Assembly: GCF_904063055.1 (NCBI RefSeq) | Contig: NZ_CAJFCN010000007.1 | Coordinates: forward strand, 124,001-188,000 | DNA from: Pseudomonas paracarnis | GTDB taxonomy: Bacteria; Pseudomonadota; Gammaproteobacteria; Pseudomonadales; Pseudomonadaceae | Direction of reading: 5' to 3' | Length of the DNA stretch: 64,000 bases | Shown here: one piece after another, positions 59,547-64,000 of the stretch | How the letters are laid out: the number at the start of each line of letters is the position of its first letter | Numbering within the stretch: the stretch's first letter is position 1 | Notes under the pieces: generated by a model | Databases searched by the model: none | Told to the model about the DNA's origin: nothing | The model's input: only the letters and a program-made list of their open reading frames with translations | Translations under genes and position numbers: made by a program

Positions 59547-60626
59547 TTATCGGCGGGTCAGCAACACACCCGACTCCATATGGTGCGTCCACGGGAACTG
59601 GTCAAACATTGCACACTGGGTGATCCGGTGCGTGTCGTGCAGTTGCGCGATGTTCGCCGCCAGCGTCTCCGGGTTGCAGGAGATGTACAGGATGTTGTCG
59701 AAGCGCCGGGTCAGCTCGCAGGTGTCCGGGTCCATGCCAGCGCGGGGCGGGTCGACGAAGACGCTACCGAATTCGTAGCTTTTCAGGTCGATGCCGTGCA
59801 GGCGGCGGAACGGGCGCACGTCATTCAGGGCTTGGGTGAGTTCTTCGGCGGAGAGGCGCACCAGGGTGACGTTATCCACGCCATTTTCATCCAGGTTGCT
59901 CAGGGCCGCATTCACCGAGGTCTTGCTGATCTCGGTGGCCAGCACCTTGCGCACGCGGGTCGCCAGCGGCAGGGTGAAGTTGCCGTTGCCGCAATACAGC
60001 TCCAGCAAATCGTCCGGGCGATCGCCCAGCGCTTCGTAGGCCCAGTTGAGCATCTTCTGGTTCACCGTGCCGTTGGGCTGGGTGAACGCGCCTTCGGGTT
60101 GGCGGTAGCTGAAGGTGCGCCCACCGACGTCGAGTTTCTCCACCACGTAGTCGTGGCCGATCACATCGCGCTTGCCCTTGGAACGGCCGATGATGCTCAC
60201 ATTCAGCTCAGCGGCCAATGTGTTCGCGGCGGTGTGCCAATGTTCGTCCAGCGGGCGGTGATAACACAGGGTGATCATCGCGTCGCCGGCCAGGGTGGTG
60301 AGGAACTCCACCTGGAACAGCTTGTGGCTCAGGGCGGCGCTGGCTTGCCAGGCGGCCTTGAGTTGCGGCATCAACTGGTTGATGCGCTGGCTGGCGATGG
60401 GGAACTCTTCGATGAGGATCGGCGTGCGCTTGTCCTCCTGGGAGAACATCGCGTAGTGGCGCTCGCCGCCTTCGCGCCACAGGCGGAACTCCGCGCGCAG
60501 GCGGAAGTGCTGCAGCGGCGAGTCGAAGACCTGCGGCTCGGGCGCGTCGAACGGTGCGAGCAGGTCACGCAGGCGCGTGACCTTGTCTTGCAGTTGAGCG
60601 GTGTAGCTTGCGGCGTCGAAAGTCAT
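59547..60626 (-). CDS. trmA: tRNA (uracil-5-)-methyltransferase
   Basis: 359 residues. SAM-dependent m5U54 methylation of tRNA (and m5U341 of tmRNA in E. coli). Motifs LLELYCGNGNFTLPLA (about 217), DPPRAGMDPDT (about 296) and catalytic Cys in ILYISCNPETLAANI (about 321). The final HMESGVLLTRR holds the conserved Glu. It overlaps the stop of the permease gene by the ATGA pattern (start 60626), so translation is coupled. Confidence 0.97.
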   Translation of the reverse strand: MTFDAASYTAQLQDKVTRLRDLLAPFDAPEPQVFDSPLQHFRLRAEFRLWREGGERHYAMFSQEDKRTPILIEEFPIASQRINQLMPQLKAAWQASAALSHKLFQVEFLTTLAGDAMITLCYHRPLDEHWHTAANTLAAELNVSIIGRSKGKRDVIGHDYVVEKLDVGGRTFSYRQPEGAFTQPNGTVNQKMLNWAYEALGDRPDDLLELYCGNGNFTLPLATRVRKVLATEISKTSVNAALSNLDENGVDNVTLVRLSAEELTQALNDVRPFRRLHGIDLKSYEFGSVFVDPPRAGMDPDTCELTRRFDNILYISCNPETLAANIAQLHDTHRITQCAMFDQFPWTHHMESGVLLTRR

Positions 60627-61918
60627 GCGTTGAACCAGCCCAGCTTGATCACAAACAGGATCGACAGGATCACCAGTGCCGGGTTCAGCTCACGGTAGCG
60701 GCCCGAAAGCAGCTTGATGGCGGTCCAGGCGATGAAACCGAAGGCGATGCCGTTGGCGATGGAGTAAGTGAAGGGCATCGCCAGGGCGGTGATCACCACC
60801 GGCGCTGCCACCGTAATGTCGTCCCAGTCGATTTCGGCCAGGCCTTGGCTCATCAGCACCGCCACAAACAGCAAGGCTGGCGCGGTGGCATAGGCCGGTA
60901 CGCTGGCGGCCAATGGCGAGAAGAACAGCGCCAGCAAAAACAGGATCGCGACCACGATGGCGGTCAAGCCGGTACGGCCACCGGCGCTCACGCCTGCGGC
61001 CGATTCGATGTAGCTGGTGGTGGTCGAGGTACCCAGCAGGGAACCGGCCATGGCAGCGGTACTGTCGGCGATCAGTGCACGGCCCATTTTCGGCATATGG
61101 CCGTCCTTGCCCATCAGGCCGGCGCGCTTGGCGACGCCGATCAGGGTGCCGGAGTTGTCGAACAGGTCAACGAACAGGAAGGCGAAGATCACGCTGACCA
61201 GGCCGATGTCCAGCGCGCCCTTGATATCCAGATGCAGGAAGGTCGGCGCCAGGGACGGCGGTACTGAGGTCACACCGATGAACGGCGTGAAGCCCAGAAC
61301 GATGGAGGCGACGGTCACCGCCAGGATGCCGATCAGCACCGCGCCGCGTACGGCCAGGGCTTCCAGCGCGACGATCAGCACGAAACCCAGGGTGGCCAGG
61401 ATCGGCGCCGGTTGTTTCAGGTCGCCCAGGCCCACCATGGTGGCCGGGTTGCTCACCACGATACCGGCGTTATGCAGGGCGATCAGCGCCAGGAACAGGC
61501 CGATGCCGGCGGCAATCGCCGAGCGCAGCGGCAGGGGGATGGCGTTGATGATCCACTCACGAATGCGGAAGATCGACAGCAAGAAAAACAGCACCGCCGA
61601 AATGAATACCGCGCCCAGCGCCACCTGCCAGGTGTGGCCCATGTGCAGGACCACGGTGTAGGTGAAGAAGGCGTTGAGGCCCATGCCCGGTGCCAGGGCA
61701 ATCGGGTAGTTGGCGATCAGGCCCATCACGGTCGAACCGATGGCCGCCGCCAGGCAGGTGGCGACAAACACCGCGCCCTTGTCCATGCCGGTCTCGCCGA
61801 GGATGCTCGGGTTCACGAACAGGATGTAGGCCATGGCCAGGAAGGTGGTGATCCCCGCGAGAATCTCGGTGCGCACATTGGTGTTGTGGGCTTTGAGTTG
61901 AAACAGCTTTTCCAGCAT
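60623..61918 (-). CDS. NCS2-family purine permease (AdeP/PbuG-like)
   Basis: 431 residues from ATG 61918 (MLEKLFQLKAHNTNVRTEILAGITTFLAMAYILFVNP). About 12-14 membrane segments of the AzgA-like group. Substrate region DLFDNSGTLIGVAKRAG (about 252-268) and LGTSTTTSYIESAAGVSAGGRTGLTA (about 296-322). Imports adenine, guanine or hypoxanthine with protons. A longer frame to 62071 is not supported. Directly upstream of trmA with a 4-base overlap. Confidence 0.93.
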   Translation of the reverse strand: MLEKLFQLKAHNTNVRTEILAGITTFLAMAYILFVNPSILGETGMDKGAVFVATCLAAAIGSTVMGLIANYPIALAPGMGLNAFFTYTVVLHMGHTWQVALGAVFISAVLFFLLSIFRIREWIINAIPLPLRSAIAAGIGLFLALIALHNAGIVVSNPATMVGLGDLKQPAPILATLGFVLIVALEALAVRGAVLIGILAVTVASIVLGFTPFIGVTSVPPSLAPTFLHLDIKGALDIGLVSVIFAFLFVDLFDNSGTLIGVAKRAGLMGKDGHMPKMGRALIADSTAAMAGSLLGTSTTTSYIESAAGVSAGGRTGLTAIVVAILFLLALFFSPLAASVPAYATAPALLFVAVLMSQGLAEIDWDDITVAAPVVITALAMPFTYSIANGIAFGFIAWTAIKLLSGRYRELNPALVILSILFVIKLGWFNA

Positions 61919-62106
61919 GCCGGCTCCCTGTGACGCTAGTGTGCGTCGTGATTTGTTGACCTCTAAGTCAAAGCACAAACTGCGCCAAACGCTTGTGGTT
62001 TCAGAGAGGATCGGAAAAAGCGGCGCATCATACCAGCAGCCGAGGCTGTGTGGCGCATGGGCTTGAGGCATACTGCGCCGACGTTCAACAGCCGGTCATC
62101 GACAGC

Positions 62107-62553
62107 ATGAAAAAAGCCAACCCGTGGAGTCTAGCTCTGATCGCCAGTATCGGCCTGTGGCTGGGCGCAGCACCGGCGTGGGGCGCGACTGCACCGGCCT
62201 TGAGCGAGGTGCGGGTGTTCAAGGTGGAATCGGCCGACTGCAGCGAAGCGATCCCGGAGCGGGTCAACACCACCCAGATGTGCGAGCACCGCGGGCCCAC
62301 CCAGGTCTCGGTGATGGAAGTCGGCCTGGGCAACAGCCCCATGGGCCGCTTTAACGGCGCAGAGTTGAATGGGCAACGCACAGCGGTGTGCCAGGTCGGC
62401 AACATCAGTGAGGCGTGCAACGGCGTGGGCACCTTGATGGGCTACATCTATGTGTTCGACCTGAACGTCCAGGCCCAGGGCTGGTTCGAATTCACCAATA
62501 CCTCGATCAACCCACCGCAAAACACCCTGAAAGCCCAGCTCAATATCCGCTGA
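62107..62553 (+). CDS. DUF4879 exported protein
   Basis: 148 residues from ATG 62107 (MKKANPWSLALIASIGLWLGAAPAWGATAPA) with a signal peptide cleaved near AWG/AT. Four Cys, at about 45, 59, 97 and 105, could form two disulfides. APALSEVRVFKVESADCSEAIPE is the family start. Members are secreted proteins without known role. No good ribosome site is seen. Divergent from the purine permease. Confidence 0.82.
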   Translation: MKKANPWSLALIASIGLWLGAAPAWGATAPALSEVRVFKVESADCSEAIPERVNTTQMCEHRGPTQVSVMEVGLGNSPMGRFNGAELNGQRTAVCQVGNISEACNGVGTLMGYIYVFDLNVQAQGWFEFTNTSINPPQNTLKAQLNIR

Positions 62554-62649
62554 TCAATCATCTTGAACGCTCAAAACACCCGGAAGTCGTACCCCTAAGA
62601 CGGCGATTTTCCTGAACGCCGCGGATGTACACCAACCCGTGAGGTGTTT

Positions 62650-63174
62650 ATGAGCGCGACCCCCCATGGCGCGGCGGCCCAGCCGTTCGTTGCCCACCCG
62701 ATACGCCTGACACTCAACGGCCAGGCTCGCCAACTGAACGTGTTGCCCTGGACCACCTTGCTGGACTTGCTGCGTGAGCAGTTGGACCTGGTGGGCAGCA
62801 AAAAAGGCTGCGACCACGGCCAGTGCGGCGCCTGCACCGTGTTGCGTGACGGTAAACGCGTGAATGCCTGCCTGACCCTGGCCGTGATGTGCGACGGCGC
62901 CGAATTGACCACCATCGAAGGCCTGGCTGACGGCGACCAACTGCACCCCATGCAACAGGCCTTTATCCAGCACGACGCGTTCCAGTGCGGCTATTGCACC
63001 CCCGGCCAGATCTGTTCTGCCGTGGGCCTGGCCAATGAAGGCCGCGCCCACGACCGTGCGCAGATACAGGAATTGATGAGCGGCAACCTGTGCCGCTGCG
63101 GCGCCTACAACAACATCCGCGATGCCATCGAAGACGCGCTGCCGGCATGCCGTCGCCAGGGAGGTGAATCATGA
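62650..63174 (+). CDS. 2Fe-2S subunit of a molybdenum aldehyde oxidoreductase
   Basis: 174 residues. First plant-type 2Fe-2S cluster CDHGQCGACTVLRDGKRVNAC (about 55-75) and second GYCTPGQICSA with NLCRCGAYNNI (about 114-155). This is the small subunit of a xanthine-dehydrogenase-family heterotrimer. In contrast to E. coli PaoA no Tat signal is seen, so the enzyme probably is cytoplasmic. ATG 62650 follows GAGGTGTTT; GTG 62644 is possible. The stop overlaps the next start (ATGA). Confidence 0.92.
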   Translation: MSATPHGAAAQPFVAHPIRLTLNGQARQLNVLPWTTLLDLLREQLDLVGSKKGCDHGQCGACTVLRDGKRVNACLTLAVMCDGAELTTIEGLADGDQLHPMQQAFIQHDAFQCGYCTPGQICSAVGLANEGRAHDRAQIQELMSGNLCRCGAYNNIRDAIEDALPACRRQGGES

Positions 63175-64000
63175 ACCCCTTCCACTACAGCAGGCCGACC
63201 GATGTGCAGCAGGCCGTTCAGATGAGCAGCGCCGCCTCGCGCTTTATCGCCGGTGGCACCAACCTGCTGGATCTGATGAAGGAAAACATCAGCCATCCCG
63301 AGCATCTGATCGACATCACCGGCTTGCCGCTGCATGACATTCAAGAGACCGCCGAGGGCGGCCTGCGCATTGGTGCGTTGGTTAGCAACGCCGACCTAGC
63401 CTGGCACCCGCTCATTGAGCAGCGTTACCCGTTGCTGTCCCAGGCCATCCTCGCCGGGGCGTCGCCGCAGTTACGTAACATGGCCAGTACCGGCGGCAAC
63501 CTGTTACAGCGCACCCGTTGCTATTACTTTTACGACGCCGCGGTGCCGTGCAACAAGCGCCAGCCCGGCAGCGGCTGCCCGGCGCGCAACGGTTTGAACC
63601 GTATCCATGCGATCCTCGGCGCCAGTGAACAGTGCGTGGCCACCCATCCTTCGGACATGTGCGTGGCCCTGGCGGCGCTTGCGGCGCGGGTGCATGTAGA
63701 AGGACGCGGCGGCGCGCGGGTGATCGAGTTCGCCGACTTCCATCGCTTGCCAGGCGATGCGCCGCAACGTGACAACCAGTTGGCCGACGATGAGCTGATC
63801 ACCGCGATTGAACTGCCCGCCGATCACTTGGCCCGCCACAGCCACTACCTGAAGATCCGCGACCGTGCCTCCTATGCCTTCGCCCTGGTTTCGGTGGCCG
63901 CCGCCTTGGAGCTGGACGGTGATGAAATCATCGACGCCCGCCTGGCCCTCGGCGGTGTGGCGCATAAACCCTGGCGTGACCGCGCAGTGGAAGCCTTGCT
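63171..64000 (+). CDS. FAD-binding subunit of a molybdenum aldehyde oxidoreductase (3' part off window)
   Basis: 276 visible codons. FAD site FIAGGTNLLDLMKENI (about 25-40) and NMASTGGNLLQRTRC. Cys117, 127, 136 and 155 (RTRCYYFYDAAVPCNKR, GSGCPARNG, SEQCVATHPSDMC) form the 4Fe-4S site known from the PaoB subunit of E. coli PaoABC and absent from xanthine dehydrogenases. So this complex is of the PaoABC kind, oxidising aromatic or aliphatic aldehydes. The large molybdopterin subunit should follow beyond 64000. Overlaps the previous gene by 4 bases. Confidence 0.92.
   Translation, partial: MNPFHYSRPTDVQQAVQMSSAASRFIAGGTNLLDLMKENISHPEHLIDITGLPLHDIQETAEGGLRIGALVSNADLAWHPLIEQRYPLLSQAILAGASPQLRNMASTGGNLLQRTRCYYFYDAAVPCNKRQPGSGCPARNGLNRIHAILGASEQCVATHPSDMCVALAALAARVHVEGRGGARVIEFADFHRLPGDAPQRDNQLADDELITAIELPADHLARHSHYLKIRDRASYAFALVSVAAALELDGDEIIDARLALGGVAHKPWRDRAVEAL

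Noticed and set aside
59580..60698. 372-codon open frame on the plus strand
   Set aside because: Antisense to trmA, which has all catalytic motifs.
1..64000. CRISPR array, tRNA or rRNA gene, insertion sequence, prophage
   Set aside because: No evenly spaced direct repeats, no cloverleaf or ribosomal RNA sequence, and no transposase, integrase or phage structural protein were seen; the repeats present are dispersed palindromes.

Overview
The window reads as a chromosomal segment of a Pseudomonas from the P. fluorescens group. The GC content is high, almost all of it is coding, and many genes have Pseudomonas-type products (LadS, DUF1820, DUF2076, DUF3077/DUF6124, the quinate cluster with QuiC). 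Intergenic gaps carry many copies of the palindromic REP/REPIN repeats typical of fluorescent pseudomonads. The gene order from holA to the rhlE-like helicase matches, from memory, the PA399x to PA395x region of P. aeruginosa PAO1. No tRNA, rRNA, CRISPR array, prophage or insertion sequence was found.

Layout. Positions 1-5.3 kb (minus): lytic transglycosylase (cut by the window edge), arfA, holA, lptE, leuS. 5.5-6.7 kb (plus): a small unknown protein and a YdcF-type membrane protein. 6.7-7.3 kb: a repeat-rich gap with a multi-stem element. 7.3-12.8 kb (minus): miaB-phoH-ybeY-corC-lnt, the tRNA/rRNA maturation and lipoprotein acylation set. 12.9-18.9 kb (plus): DUF1820, then an accessory operon of a trimethylamine-dehydrogenase-like flavoprotein, a HisJ/HisQ/HisM-type importer without its ATPase, and an M14-type deacylase. 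18.9-22.4 kb (minus): Sel1 protein, hemL, thiE, thiD. 22.7-29.2 kb (plus): ladS, an AidB-like acyl-CoA dehydrogenase, amn, rluE. 29.2-33.7 kb: DUF2788, an Lrp regulator, DUF6515, a YiiP/FieF-type exporter, a lipoprotein and an AT-richer membrane orphan. 33.8-49.2 kb: hrpB, an EEP-family protein, a YciC-like membrane protein, DUF2076, a NYN-domain protein plus a DEDDh exonuclease, DUF6124, an Lrp/EamA divergent pair, the rhlE-like helicase, a BaiN-like flavoprotein, an HDAC-family deacetylase, a GNAT acetyltransferase, tesB and a HAD hydrolase. 49.3-52.7 kb: alpha/beta hydrolase, YpfJ metallopeptidase, lipoprotein, EamA transporter.

The last part (52.7-58.3 kb) is a complete catabolic quinate/shikimate module: MFS importer, quiC (3-dehydroshikimate dehydratase), a TetR regulator, an NAD-type quinate/shikimate dehydrogenase and aroQ. 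It converts quinate or shikimate to protocatechuate. Two 23-bp sites with identical half sites and spacing lie upstream of quiC and of aroQ and are good candidates for the TetR operator. It is followed by a DUF4160/DUF2442 gene pair, trmA with an NCS2 purine permease, a DUF4879 exported protein, and the start of a molybdenum aldehyde-oxidoreductase operon of the PaoABC type that runs off the right edge.

The best candidates for something undescribed are the flavoprotein/transporter/deacylase operon, whose flavoprotein keeps the catalytic residues of trimethylamine dehydrogenase but has lost its aromatic substrate cage, and the DUF4160/DUF2442 pair. Smaller regulatory points of interest are the arfA hairpin, the paired quinate operators, a hairpin holding the ribosome binding site of the YdcF gene, and two intrinsic terminators with no gene in front of them.
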